Assembly: GCA_029948255.1 (NCBI GenBank)
Contig: JALIZF010001706.1
Coordinates: 434,001-498,000 of the forward strand
DNA length: 64,000 bases
Reading direction: 5' to 3'
Source of the DNA: Telmatactis stephensoni
Taxonomy: Eukaryota > Cnidaria > Anthozoa > Actiniaria > Isophelliidae
The position numbers were made by a program, and so were the translations under genes. The notes under the pieces are model-generated. The model made no database searches. It was given only the letters and a program-made list of their open reading frames with translations, and was not told where the DNA came from. Positions 13,801 through 23,288 of the stretch are shown here, in pieces. Each line of letters opens with the position of its first letter. Position 1 is the first letter of the stretch.

Positions 13801-16800
13801 AGCGCCTGCAGGGCAGCGAAGGGGCCTTGGGACAAACGGGCACTTATCATCAAGACGGAATTTAGAAGGGAGAGCTAAAGTGAATTCAAGACAGCTAATT
13901 AAACTTTGCTTGCATTTTGCTTATACATGTACGTTGAATATAAGGCTGGTAAAGTGAATGAAGTTAGTTTGGTTACTAATATTAGTTCATGCAATGGCTT
14001 ACATGTACCCATAATTGCATCAACGATGTTGGGTACCGGTTGACAACGACAAAATCAAGAAGAGAGGAGATACATTCTGTAGTTGATAAGGTGTCGGGAA
14101 TCAAACTTTTGAGCTTTCGGGGTATATTGAAGTGACATCCCTCGATTCTAATTACCTTTAGCTTGATTTTCAGACGGGACGGTCAGGGGTATCATCAAGA
14201 TAGAGAAAAACGGATGATCCCTGGATGACCACCAGATGACCCCACTGACAATCTGAAAATCAGGCTAAGTATCACCTTCATGGTTTATGATTTGGCAATC
14301 GATTCCAACGTTTCTTCAAAGTTAAATACTACCAAAATACGGAAATAATGAAAAAAGTAAGTGATCTTACTTTTTACAATCTTTTTCTGAAAAGCATAAT
14401 TGTCCACCACAACTCAATTTGTCCAAAAAAGCGTTACGATTGGTACAACTAATAGATGCAATCTTAAAATCACAGACGAAGGAGCATGCTACGAATACGT
14501 TGATTAACAAAATCTAGCTACACTTACGTTACTTTCGGTTACAGGTGTTAATCATCATGCAACTAGGTGCAATTTTATCCCATGAAATTCCTGTATGTAG
14601 TTCGGTAACTTTTTCAACGCACAAAATCGGACAATCTCATATATAGGCAATTCTAGTTCTGTCCATTGATACAAAATTAGGAAATGCTAGATGATTCAAT
14701 ATTGAATTGATACAGGTGCCCATCGGCTCCTGATTGATCTAAAATTTAGAATCATTTGCAAATTTGTTAACAGCGTCCAACCTCGTAAGAAAAAGGTGTT
14801 TCTTTGGCCACACCCCTGGCAGTCTTAAAGATGCAATATCTGACATACAGGATTCATGATACATCACAGGTTAGATATTAATAGTGCAGGTGCAAATTAT
14901 TTTTAAAAACATGCGGAAATCATTACAAGTGAACTTGTGTCGACCATGTTTACCATACCAGTAACTGTCCTTTTGGCTGTAGGAGAATCTGTTGTAGTAG
15001 TTGTAGTGTAAACACATTTCATGGTGCAACCGTCTGAGCAACACTTTTGATCTCGTCTGCATTCTCTATCCAATATGCACTCGTGCTGGAAACTTGAGCA
15101 GGTTGTCTGGCGCCTCAGTGCTGGACATCGTCCTCTCCCTGTTGTGTAATTTATGTAAGAGAAAGGCTGTGGAAAGGACTGCTTACCAAGCAAAAATTGC
15201 CTGCAGATATTACGCTTTAAATGACATGCAATTACGTGCTTTTTACCAAGCATGCCTGCATCTCAATGCATGTGCATCAAGTGACATTTTTATCAAGTGC
15301 TTAAACAAATAATTAGATGAGTGAAATTATATTCATAATTTTACCAAAGTATCAAACTTTGCATATCAATAAATGAAACGAATCCTCCAATTCAATAGTA
15401 TCTACTCAATAATTTTGTCGTTTCAAATTCTGCCGGCTATAGAGTGAAAACCATGCACTATTGTACAAAGTTTTTAAATTAGATAATTTTAAGTAGGCAA
15501 CAGTTATGACTGGCCTGATCCACACTGATCCACACTGATCCACACTGAAATATGCATGCCGTGAATGGGAGAAAGGAGAAACATGAGACCATATGAAAAA
15601 TAGCGACGGAGTAATGATGGTAAGGAATGAATATTGTACAGATTTGTAAATAATTTCAGACTGCACAATCGGAATTTGACAAACTAGCTTCCTTTAGACG
15701 AATTTTAATTTGACCCTATAACCCTAAATTTCAGGTGGAATCTCAGGCATTAAATTTTGCTTAGATTAATGAGTTGCCTTTTACACTGACATTGACCTCG
15801 ACATTTGAAGTACAGTAGATAAGCTATCTTCAAGCTTGATTATATACTCGCAAGTCTTAAGCGTGCCATACCTTCAGTTTGCTGGATCTCTGAGGGATCA
15901 ATACAAATCTTACGACATCCATCCCAACAACACTTGAAGGAGCTCCCCTGATCTCGACACTCGCTATCCGCATCGCATTGATTGGAGGAGCGCTGAGGAC
16001 AGTTGGTGATGTTCTTAGGGAAATGAGGACATGTAGCGTTCTTTTTACTGAACCCATTTTCTGAAAATGCATCACAGTTATTGAGAATTATAATATAGTT
16101 AACATATAGTTTCTTAGAGAGTTACGGTTAACACTGACCTATTGCCTTCTTAATAGTTGCCACATGGCAACGTTTGACACATCCATTGGAACAGCACTTG
16201 TACAACTCTTTGCAGTCAAAATCATTGGAACATTCCTGAGTTTTTGTGAAGCAATATTTACGGACTGGTAGCGCTGGGCAATTACCAGGTCTTGTTCTTT
16301 GGACTGGCGCTAAACACAAACGAAAAGACACATTGGAATATAAATAATGCATGCGCACCTATCAAAGTTAACAGAGAGTTAATGGGTAGTGCGAACTAAG
16401 GGTAGGGATTTGATCCAAAGCGAAAAGGTTTGCTCAAAATTCCAAAGGTGAGAAAAGCAAAAACTTTTCACACCAATGGAGACCCTAGTACGTACTGGAG
16501 AAGAAATACCTTTCTGGTTTATATTATACAGTGGAATCTCTATATCACGACCCTCTATATAGCGACCACTTCTTAAAATCCCAAATACTTGCTCACACAA
16601 ACAATGCAAGGTTCCGCCCAAGGATGGCTGTTATATGGAGATTCCACTGTATATCCAATTAAAAGTCACTCAACCAACGAACACCACAGGTTGTTAAATT
16701 TCCCGCTGTGGGGACATAGAAAGCTTTTAAATCCCCATCCTTTGCCTGCCACTACCCCCTACCAGATCAAAAGTGATAACCGATACCTATACATACCAAG

Positions 16801-19800
16801 AGGGAACTATTCTGCAAACTAATGAAGCAACTTACCGGTGGTAGTAGGTGTGGCTGTCTTCCTTGGAACACTTGCAGCACAGACTTTGTTGCAGCCATTG
16901 GAGCAACACTTAAAAGTAGCGACACGACAATCACTATCGGTCTGGCAAAAGTCCGAATTTTCTCGACATTGTGATGGGTAAGGAAGATGGGGGCAAACGC
17001 CCTCCGCTCTGACACCTGACAAAAGGAAAACGAGAAAGTGAGTTGGTCTTGAACGATTAGTAATCAACATACGGTACGTGTGATAGTGGTGGTTGTTTTA
17101 GTTGGTTAAAAGAAAGGTGACGATGCAATGATCACCTTAAGTGTAGCCTGCCTACAGGCTCTTCCCCTCCCCTCCCCTCCCCTCCCCTCCCCTCCCCTCC
17201 CCTCCCCTTCCCCTCCCCTTCCCCTTCTCCTCCCCTTCCCCTCCCCTTCCCCTTCTCCTCCCCTTCCCCTCCTCTTCCCCTCCCCTGGGAGGGAAAATAA
17301 TAATAATAATAGTTCGTTCTTATATAGCGCATTTTACTACGTCTCAAAAGGAAAGCAAGCAAAAGGAAAAGGAAGTAATGAAGACCTCAAGGTTTGGACA
17401 ACTAGACGCGTTATTTACATTCTTAACTCAGCAGGCGATTCTTTGCTTGGACATGATACAAGGTGCTAACAAATGTTTAAGGTCAGCATTTCAAACCATT
17501 TGTATCATCATCTGATCTGAAGAACTTGCTCAAAAGCATAAACAAGTTGTTCACATTTCTCATGCAAATGAAATAACGATCTTCAGGTTTGTTAAATCTC
17601 ACTTTATAAAAGGAAGAAGGTAGGAGCAAGTTTGGTTGTCAAGAGGATTCACAACAATTACACATGTGACAATCCCAGCTAACGGAAAAGCTCACACGTA
17701 AATCAGACTTTCGGAACTTTACATCACAGCACGGATTAGGAACCTTCAAACTGCGTTTTCCCTGTTGAATGTCAAACCTCCAGGCAATAATGCCTCGATT
17801 ATTCCTATCGGTATATTACTTCATTTTTGCCTTTCATTTCTTCTTTGCGCAATATTTGGAAGACAGAGTGAGAATATACCGTGCGGTACGCTACGATCTT
17901 CGCCGCCTGATTTCTGGCATCTTCAGGATTACTAGGTTATCCAATTATTCTTCCTAAATATTCATTTCCTCATCATGGGTGGTAAGGATCGGTTGTTTTA
18001 AAGTTCCGAACACATTTTTTGTCACATATTTGTAAAAGTGCATGCAGCCTTTTCATTTGAACCCGGTCATGTTTATTACCCCCAAAGAGTGGGAGGACTC
18101 CCCCTTGTGGCAACGTCCGACCCCTTTTCTGGTCGGGTTAAAAATAGTACGTAAAAATTGAGAGCAAAGAAGAACTTTCCATTCTTCAGGTAGCTACATT
18201 TGTTAAAACCAAACCGCCAACACTATGCATGATTTTTTTACATCTTTGGTTCTAACAAGAACCTTTTGTCAGGAAGTAGCGGCAAATAGCCATATATTGC
18301 TGAGATAGCATTTCGTTTTAGAAACCGTTTTCTAGACCTTATATCGGTGATTTTTGACGAAGCAGGTATCAAAGATACCTTGACAAATTGACTCCAAACG
18401 GTATGGTCTGATAACAACCACAAAGTGCCGGCCGACACTAGTTTGTCTGCACACAGCTGGATACATTTACAAACAAATAAAGAACAATTGTGGTAGAATG
18501 CGCTCATCCAATGAATCTTATATCAAATAGAAGAACTGAAATTTTCATCACAGGGCTCAAATAAAATAGCACGAGCTTAGTCTCAGTCAGGACAAAATTG
18601 ATTGAGCAAGAGAGATGAACCTCTTCACCTTCAAAAGAGGTATTGTATACTCTGACATCCTACGCTAGTGGGCTGTTCAAGTTTTTCTTTTGTCAAAATA
18701 TGTCGCAGTTATGAAAGAATTTGAAGCACTGCGGGGAAAGTATGGGAAAATTAAAGCTGTGTTACCATGGGAACTAAATAAACGGCGGTAGAGCTATGAG
18801 AAAACTGATTCATCGTGGCACCATGGCCCAAGGGCAAAAACTTTTATCTTCTAAAAATCTGGGCCGAACTTCCTAATCTGACAGCATTAACCTGTCGGTG
18901 ATATCAAATGTAAAAGTTACGCGCGTACACTGCATTTTATTGGCTTAGAAGTTTCTAAATGAATGGCTATTGACTTGACAAAGTACTGTTGTTACTTATT
19001 AAATATGTAGATAAGCGGAGAGTTAGATAAAATTACCGCTGAGACATTTTATCTTGAAGTAAACCTTGTAGAAATGTCAGAAAATCTTATTTAACAGCAG
19101 GCTATGAAGTGATGTTCTTCATCAGTCACGCATTCGGAGAAGTTCAGGTGTTCTGCAAGCACAAGTCGGCCTTTTTGCTCTCTGAACTTTACATGGGTAT
19201 TGAATTTGTTTTGTGTTACCGACTTTTCTCCAATCATAAAATCTCTAAAATGAAAAGATAAACTTAAGTCGACGTTTCTCGAACTTTATGTCTGCCTCGA
19301 ACAGGCATGCTACGGGAAATGGCTTTGACCTCGCAGCAACTGAACGATTCGTTCCAAACTAGCTAAAATTTGATTTATCACAAACCTAGCCGAATCGTCA
19401 ACTCGGTCGTATAACTGAATAGGTGTGCTTTCCCAAATAGCCTTACTATTTATTAAAATCTGTTTTCATTAAGACCAAATTCTACCTAAATTCCAAAATG
19501 AAGGATTTTGAGATTTCCCCGAAAATTCGAGTTAAGCCTGGAAGATATTTTGACCAAATCTAATATTGATTTTAGAAGCCAAATATCTCAAAAGGGATTC
19601 TACTTTATTAACTTATATGTCATCAAGAGTCTCTTGCTAAACAAGAACTCGCTGACAGCCTCCAATTACTCATGACGAATTTAATAAAATGTTTGATGAA
19701 GGCAGCGATAGCAAACAGACTTCATAACAACGCAGAGATTGCAGATCGATAACCAAAGCTCACCTTTCAGGGTGTATAGATCTGTATTATACAAACCCAA

Positions 19801-20642
19801 AGATATTTCCATGTATCGAGATAAATAGACGTTTAAAGGTGACAAAAGCTGTATGAGTAATGGCCGTATTAAAGTGAAAATCAAAGCAACATGTGTGAAA
19901 TTGTGCAATCAGTAAAAAGTTTATCATTAACATTGAGAAATGATAATCTTTTACCCAAAGACTTTCACCCAAAATGTTACCGTTTCATGGTGTGCACGTC
20001 GCTAACATACATCAAAGGTCAATGTCTGTAAGAGAAGTGGTTTTCGGCGACAGAGAATTCAATAAACTAGATTTCGGAGAACATTTTGCATGATCCTAAT
20101 ACTGATGTGTTTTGAGCGCGAAGCGTGTACATGCCACGAGTTTCGTGCCAGGAGGAAAACAAAATCTCTGTTTAGAAAATAAACTCAGAGGGATTAAGGT
20201 TCCCTGGACGATTATCCGGCCTCATCGTTGTGGAATATCCTTTTGTCGATTGAAGATGTCTACTACGTCGACAACTACATTACCTAGTTGGAGTGTTTTT
20301 ATGCAGGGGAAGCTAATGCAAGATAAGCTTCAACTCTGACAATTTCAAGAATCACACAACTGAAAGACAGAGTAAAGGAGAAATTACTTGTCTCACGAAT
20401 CTCTAAAAATATCTTGAAAAATTCACGACAAGACTGACCTAATCATCATTAAAGTTGTGGCGCTGATGTGTCAGGAAAACTGATAGAATTTCATAATCAA
20501 ACAATTACGGAGTAGTTGCGGGTAAGAATTGGTACTTTTTGATTCAAACATTTTAATGACAAGTGAATACGATCTTACCTGTGTTAGACACCAGTAATAC
20601 AACGGCAAGAGCCGCTAAAAGACTCTTCAAGTGTTCTCCCAT
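1..20642 (-). CDS. Gene A: secreted multi-WAP / multi-VWA matrix protein (3' end outside window)
   Basis: Eighteen coding exons on the minus strand, 5' to 3': 20579-20642, 16836-17015, 16139-16309, 15872-16060, 14959-15138, 13710-13874, 12333-12500, 11052-11630, 9728-10297, 9169-9414, 8033-8200, 6462-6644, 4586-4790, 3896-4042, 2965-3253, 2063-2334, 852-1421 and 1-564 (runs off the edge). All introns are GT-AG; nearly every junction is phase 1. Domain order: signal peptide (1-21), WAP1-6 (22-372), VWA1-2 (373-755), Pro/Thr linker (756-837), WAP7-10 (838-1071), VWA3-5 (1072-1636+). WAP modules are eight-cysteine cores often acting as protease inhibitors; VWA modules bind matrix ligands through a metal site. 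No transmembrane segment is seen, so a secreted matrix or adhesion protein is inferred (matrilin/coadhesin-like in the VWA part). Exon 4586-4790 carries a frameshift. It could be two genes, but the exon phases run continuously. Confidence 0.8.
600..840. repeat. Purine-rich low-complexity tract in gene A intron
   Basis: Runs of AAAGAAAC, GAAGGAAG and AAGTAAGT units. Simple sequence between exons 17 and 18; nothing else is seen there. Confidence 0.8.
852..1421 (-). CDS. Gene A exon 17: VWA domain 4
   Basis: 570 nt, phase 1-1. MIDAS: DSSES after LGFIV, SNTRLDLAL, VMTDGRS; closing strand VFAVGVG. The donor is GTAAGC at 846-851. Unlike VWA3 it has no internal intron. Reading past the donor only adds low-complexity Ser/Phe-rich residues from a purine-rich intron. 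Confidence 0.87.
1701..1826. repeat. 42-bp tandem repeat, three copies
   Basis: Units at 1701, 1743 and 1785, each starting AACACA and containing GTGTCCAC and GCAATGTTG, with a few substitutions. It lies in the intron between exons 16 and 17. Overlapping short open frames on both strands are products of the repeat. Confidence 0.85.
2063..2334 (-). CDS. Gene A exon 16: VWA domain 3, C-terminal half
   Basis: 272 nt, phase 2 in, phase 1 out. Residues ETFKNARSTVRK lead into VLVLLTDGRQT, with TDG the third MIDAS element, then KIYAVGVG and the closing helix. 289 plus 272 nt together make 187 codons, a whole VWA domain. Confidence 0.84.
2965..3253 (-). CDS. Gene A exon 15: VWA domain 3, N-terminal half
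   Basis: 289 nt, phase 1 in, phase 2 out; the only asymmetrical junction in the gene. It holds the perfect MIDAS motif DTSGS after IDIVYLM, and the threonine motif GRTRIDKAL. Donor GTAAGT follows KASEE. The domain is completed by exon 2063-2334. Confidence 0.85.
3316..3556. mobile_element. Foldback MITE in gene A intron
   Basis: Terminal inverted repeats of about 50 bp: GACGTTCAAAAATGGCGG at the left matches the reverse complement of the right end, and GAGAACGAGGCCA-AAGGCC is shared further in. There is no coding capacity, so it is non-autonomous. Confidence 0.6.
3576..3806. mobile_element. Second foldback MITE in gene A intron
   Basis: Inverted ends TATTGAGGTTTTTCA at the left and TGAAAAACCTCAATA at the right, with an inner inverted ACTGGCGGGCAAA. 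It starts about 20 bp after the previous element, in the same intron. Confidence 0.6.
3896..4042 (-). CDS. Gene A exon 14: WAP domain 10
   Basis: 147 nt, phase 1-1. Cysteines: RCP, KSC, DGC, TC, SDC, KCC, DGC, RIC; this is nine rather than eight, with an extra cysteine in the GCTCSSDC stretch. The acceptor is CACTTCTAG. It ends with RKPAG at donor GTAAAT. Confidence 0.8.
4105..4260. repeat. GA-rich low-complexity tract
   Basis: GGAAGGAAGAAAG-type simple sequence in the intron between exons 13 and 14. Confidence 0.75.
4586..4790 (-). CDS. Gene A exon 13: WAP domain 9 with +1 frameshift
   Basis: 205 nt, one base more than a multiple of three, unlike the symmetrical WAP exons around it. The WAP core is intact to its eighth cysteine (RCP, DLC, NKC, VDC, KCC, DGC, RQC). 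Translation then meets an in-frame TGA at 4639-4641. One base further on, a Pro/Val/Thr linker frame (DPVGLPVPTVPT) is open to the donor at 4585. The lesion lies around 4641-4646. Confidence 0.72.
5361..5477. mobile_element. G/C-tract foldback element, copy 1
   Basis: Ends TAACCTGAGTATCAGGCC and its near inverted copy around 5459-5477 enclose a purine tract followed by a complementary pyrimidine tract, so the whole element folds into one hairpin. The same ends occur at 40220-40378. Confidence 0.6.
6462..6644 (-). CDS. Gene A exon 12: WAP domain 8
   Basis: 183 nt, phase 1-1. Cysteines: ICP, ITC, DQC, QDC, KCC, HYC, MVC. The tail is acidic (SKEEENR). The donor GTAAGT follows an unusual last exonic T, so the junction codon is T plus TA in the next exon. 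Confidence 0.82.
6896..6930. repeat. Short tandem repeat (GATGCGGGACAG unit)
   Basis: Two full units and a partial third in the intron between exons 11 and 12. Confidence 0.6.
7797..7872. repeat. (CAGA)n microsatellite
   Basis: Imperfect ACAG/CAGA tetranucleotide run in the intron between exons 11 and 12. It accounts for the repetitive plus-strand open frame there. Confidence 0.85.
8033..8200 (-). CDS. Gene A exon 11: atypical WAP domain 7
   Basis: 168 nt, phase 1-1, donor GTGAGT. Cysteines: GRC, EVC, RQC, LEC, KCC, then SGCC instead of the usual xxGCxxxC. The last two cysteines are adjacent, so the disulfide set must differ or be shortened. It also lacks the CP dipeptide at the first cysteine (CRY). 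Confidence 0.78.
9169..9414 (-). CDS. Gene A exon 10: Pro/Thr-rich mucin-like linker
   Basis: 246 nt, phase 1-1, about 82 residues made almost entirely of Thr, Pro, Ala and Lys (PTTASPTTTPPPPPTTTT-like), with no cysteine and no predicted fold. It separates the VWA1-2 block from WAP7 and is probably O-glycosylated and extended. Splice sites TTGTTCTAG and GTCAGT keep the frame. The plus-strand open frames over this exon are antisense shadows. Confidence 0.75.
9728..10297 (-). CDS. Gene A exon 9: VWA domain 2
   Basis: 570 nt, phase 1-1. The MIDAS elements are present: DSSDS near the start, SRIT before SALD, and MVTDGQ. Strands LIFLL, ASIITF and MYALVV are clear. The donor is GTAAGA after KYIVNG. 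This is a matrilin-type A domain by general similarity. Confidence 0.87.
11052..11630 (-). CDS. Gene A exon 8: VWA domain 1, metal site lost
   Basis: 579 nt, phase 1-1, one whole VWA domain (about 190 residues). The first strand is AEVVFVMDTSDG and helix and strand spacing fit the family. The metal-ion-dependent adhesion site is degraded: DxSxS reads DTSDG, the conserved threonine is missing in the GGRALDKAL segment, and TDG is replaced by SFG. It probably does not bind metal and may be structural. Confidence 0.85.
12333..12500 (-). CDS. Gene A exon 7: WAP domain 6
   Basis: 168 nt, phase 1-1. Cysteines: LCP, ETC, YTC, ADC, KCC, DGC, RRC. It is the last domain of the first WAP block; the next exon switches to VWA. 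The acceptor is TTATTTATAG and the donor GTATAA. Confidence 0.82.
13710..13874 (-). CDS. Gene A exon 6: WAP domain 5
   Basis: 165 nt, phase 1-1. Cysteines: KCP, LRC, HHC, EEC, MCC, DGC, NIC. The open frame begins after an acceptor ending CACTTTAG and stops at donor GTATCG. Confidence 0.82.
14156..14269. mobile_element. Possible short foldback element
   Basis: Inverted TTAGCTTGATTTTCAGA and TCTGAAAATCAGGCTAA about 80 bp apart in the intron between exons 5 and 6. The middle is GATGACC-rich. Confidence 0.4.
14959..15138 (-). CDS. Gene A exon 5: WAP domain 4 with Thr-rich tail
   Basis: 180 nt, phase 1-1. Cysteines: RCP, TTC, HEC, REC, KCC, DGC, MKC. It is followed by a run of threonines (YTTTTTTDSPTAK), probably a short glycosylated linker. 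The donor is GTATGG. Confidence 0.85.
15516..15547. repeat. 10-bp tandem repeat, three copies
   Basis: CTGATCCACA three times, exact, in the intron upstream of exon 5. Confidence 0.8.
15872..16060 (-). CDS. Gene A exon 4: WAP domain 3
   Basis: 189 nt, phase 1-1. Cysteines: TCP, TNC, NQC, SEC, KCC, DGC, KIC; the fourth-to-fifth cysteine loop is two residues longer than in its neighbours (RDQGSSFK). The acceptor is CATTTTCAG and the donor GTATGG. Confidence 0.85.
16139..16309 (-). CDS. Gene A exon 3: WAP domain 2
   Basis: 171 nt, phase 1-1, donor GTCAGT. WAP cysteines: NCP, KYC, QEC, FDC, KCC, NGC, KRC. It begins after a TTTGTGTTTAG acceptor with the residues APVQRTRPG, giving the usual basic-Pro-Gly lead into the first cysteine. 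Confidence 0.85.
   Translation of the reverse strand, partial: RQSKEQDLVIAQRYQSVNIASQKLRNVPMILTAKSCTSAVPMDVSNVAMWQLLRRQ
16529..16649. mobile_element. Tc1/mariner-type MITE with TA target duplication
   Basis: Starts CAGTGGAATCTCTATATCAC and ends with an inverted GGAGATTCCACTG; both sides are flanked by TA (16527-16528 and 16650-16651). The CAGTGGAA-type terminus with TA duplication is characteristic of pogo/Tigger-like mariner derivatives. 121 bp, non-coding, in the intron upstream of exon 2 block. Confidence 0.7.
16836..17015 (-). CDS. Gene A exon 2: WAP domain 1
   Basis: 180 nt, phase 1-1, acceptor TTGTCAG and donor GTAAGT-like. The eight cysteines fit the WAP pattern: VCP, SQC, DFC, SDC, KCC, NGC, KVC. 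The tail is Thr/Pro-rich (TATPTTTG), probably a short O-glycosylated spacer. Confidence 0.85.
17016..20578 (-). other. Gene A intron 1
   Basis: 3.56 kb between the signal exon and WAP1. Apart from the pyrimidine tract near 17.2 kb nothing recognisable is seen; a search by eye for a CC-x-x-G-C signature on the minus strand found no further WAP exon. Confidence 0.6.
17161..17286. repeat. CCCCT/CCTTCCC-rich tract
   Basis: Long CCCCTCC and CCCTTCTCC run followed by (AAT)n, in gene A intron 1. The proline/serine- and glycine/arginine-rich open frames over it are low-complexity artefacts. Confidence 0.85.
20579..20642 (-). CDS. Gene A exon 1: start codon and signal peptide
   Basis: ATG at 20640-20642 with A at -3 and G at +4, a good start context. 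The encoded residues run from MGEHLKS through a hydrophobic core (LLAALAVVLLVS) to a small-residue end (NTG), a typical secretory signal. The exon ends at a GTAAGA donor in phase 1, matching all following WAP exons. The link to exon 2 across a 3.6 kb intron is inferred from phase and from the absence of another start. Confidence 0.75.
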
Positions 20643-21854
20643 TCTACTAAATTGTTGCTCCTTCGGTCACCAAGAAGTGTGCGTATCACACGTTCAGCAC
20701 TACCAGTAATTGGTTGCAAGGTGTGCTTGCACAGTTAATGGTTAACACACACAAAAGATGACAGCAACAGTAGCCTAAGATATATGTTATTGTGCCTTGA
20801 ACAGCAGGGCGTGAGTGAGGTACACACTTGCGTGAGGACAAGTGACGTCGAGAGAAGGAAAGTTATAAATAACGCACACCAGTTTCTCAGCGGATGAGCT
20901 ACTGTTGACGCGACATTGAGCAAGCCGCGTCAGTACTCGAGGTAATTCCAAGCTGCAGAAGATCAAAAGAATGCGATTTTAAAACTATTAACTAACAAGT
21001 TGACAAAAGCGCGTGTGTCGATTGGCAAATTTTATGCAGATACTTGGAGTGCGAATTGGATGCCATAGGGTTTTCTAGCAAGTACATGTGTATGGCTGAG
21101 AAACTAGCATCCTCAAAGCCTCTTGCAGCTTTACTTTCAACCCTGGGCAAATCTCACCGACAAAACAAACCCTACAAGCTATAAAGTCTAGGACTGAAGT
21201 CCTAATTCATTCACCTTGAACGGACAGTACCCAGTTGAAGGATTTTTTACCTAAAATGTGCAGGTTAATTGTAATCCAAGAATCCGAGGCGTGACGGCTG
21301 ACATTTATAGCCAGTTTTAAATGAGAGATACTGGAGCAACTACTGCCTCGCCTTACTCCTAGCTGCTCAATCATTTGACCTTGAATATTTTACTGAAAAA
21401 CAACTGATTAAATTGGGTCGTTTTTTCGTAAACACGACTGAAAGTGTCCTGAAACCTCTCCCGCTTCGTGACTGTTATCTACCGCGAAGAGTAAACAACG
21501 ATCCATGACAGGAAATCTTCGGTACACACGCCGGAAGCACTCTAAACGCGCGCTTGAACAGTAAAGTGTTGTTTTTACTGCAAATATTCAAATGAGCAAA
21601 GATGGTTCAGTTCACAGAGTGCACTATTAAGGCAGTTTCCCATCATCAAAATTACTTAGAATCTTTCAAGCAGTAATTAATGCTGTAGATGGTTTATCAG
21701 TGAAGAGGTGATTAGGGAGAATGATTGATTGACGCCTTTGTATATATTGGTATTTACAAGTATCAGTCATACTTTCAAATGTAGAATGGCACCTATCAAG
21801 GACATTCCAGGCATTTTAGAGGAGAAAAAATACAGACAGTTAAAGACTGATGCG

Positions 21855-21855
<1 letters not shown>

Positions 21856-21902
<47 letters not shown>

Positions 21903-21909
21903 GGCAGGC
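21856..21909. repeat. (CAGA)n microsatellite
   Basis: About 12 units of GACA/CAGA followed by GGCAGGCAGA. A further short run lies at 22381-22401. Confidence 0.9.
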
Positions 21910-21999
21910 AGAGCTATTGGTGAAAATAATGGATGGGCAAAAGGCACTGCAAGACGAATGAATGCTGAGGATTTAATATATCCTGCTTGGAGCAAGGAT

Positions 22000-22130
22000 G
22001 GCACAGTTCGATCTCCAGTCCTAACCTCGACTTCTTTCCATTCTGTGTAGCTTAATTTAAATACCCTTAAAACGAAGCACTGATGGAGAGAGGGGGGTAA
22101 AATGAGCACACCGTCGGCCTCAAGTTTATA
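22000..22130 (+). mobile_element. SINE fragment, family 2
   Basis: A B-box-like AGTTCGATCTCC is followed by a body sharing GTAGCTTAA, ACTGATGGAGAGA and GTCGGCCTCA-type segments with 38796-38998. tRNA-derived SINE by structure. Confidence 0.5.
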
Positions 22131-23128
22131 AGTGTACAATTCGGGGGGGGGGGGGGACAGGGGAGGAGGAAGGAGAAGGGGCTAGGGGAGGGGAAAAGCT
22201 CCAGTTTGCTGGCTGGCTGGTTATACATGATTGCTGGATGTAGAAAGAATGGATGGATGGATGGATGAAGGCAGAGGAGGGAGAGAAAGATTGATATATG
22301 AGTGGATACGAGTAAGCGAAAAAGTACGCTGCGGTCTACAATGGTTGGCAGTAGAGAGAAGATACTAGAGGGAATTATCAAGAGACAGACAGACAGACAG
22401 AGAGTAAAAAAAGATAGTCAGACAGGCAGGCAAGCACATTTGGCAAACACTTAGGGAGACTAAAAGCAAAGACAAAAATAGAATGATCAAAAGGACAAGT
22501 ACTTTTGGTGACAGGAGCCAGCCCCCAAGAAACTGAAAAATGCATAAAACGGAAGAACTAAACCTAAAATCCTTTCGATAGCTGGCACTGGACACATAAC
22601 AAAATAGTGGAGTGTTGTCTATTTTCCGTTTCACACCTCCACTCTGCCTCAAGACCAAAAAGAGGGGTCTAGAGCTAAATCTAGTAAAAATGATATCTCT
22701 TACCTGTAATGCACGACCCGTTTTTCAACCGTATTAACTTGACCAATGTTTCAGTGAAATTAAACCTTCACCAAGTGTTCTCGCCTATAAATACGTCTTT
22801 CTCTATGTTAGGTTTTGGGTGGTGAAAATACCAACAATCACCACGCCTGTTTCTAGGGTTTCCGATCTCGGTAAGAGATGGGTGTGGTATTTCCTGTTTT
22901 ACAGCTAGAGCCACGTGGAAGGACGTGGTTAATCTGAACATTGCAAATTAGCAGTGTTGATCCGACTATTTAGGAATGCTGTACTCTCTAATGAGTGAGA
23001 AACCCACTCGACCCCCTTTAATGTATATTTGTTGAACAATATAATTCTATCTTAATGTCAATGGCGTGGGGAGTGGCTTAATCACACTTGATATAGTACG
23101 TTGAAGATGGTAAGTCGGTAAGGTACCG

Positions 23129-23288
23129 CAGTAGAGCGATGGCATGCACTTAATCCATGAAACAAAATCTAATAGTCAATTAATGTCTAATAGTGTAATC
23201 AAAACAAAAGAAAACAATAGAAATGGCACCTATTAATATCTGTTAGACTAATATCTATTTCACGGATTAAGTGCCACCACTCTATTGG
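23129..23288. mobile_element. Foldback MITE
   Basis: Ends contain GGCA..CACTTAATCC.TGAAA at the left and TTTCACGGATTAAGTGCC at the right, about 30 bp of inverted match around an AT-rich, non-coding middle. Confidence 0.55.

Noticed and set aside
15857..16075. Open frame MMHFQKMGSVKRTLHV
   Set aside because: Out-of-frame shadow of WAP3 exon of gene A, which has all eight cysteines in the phase-1 frame.
17128..17469. Proline-rich plus-strand and glycine-rich minus-strand open frames
   Set aside because: Direct translations of a CCCCTCC tract; no splice or start support.
21856..21909. CRISPR-like direct repeats
   Set aside because: A tetranucleotide microsatellite without spacers, in animal DNA.
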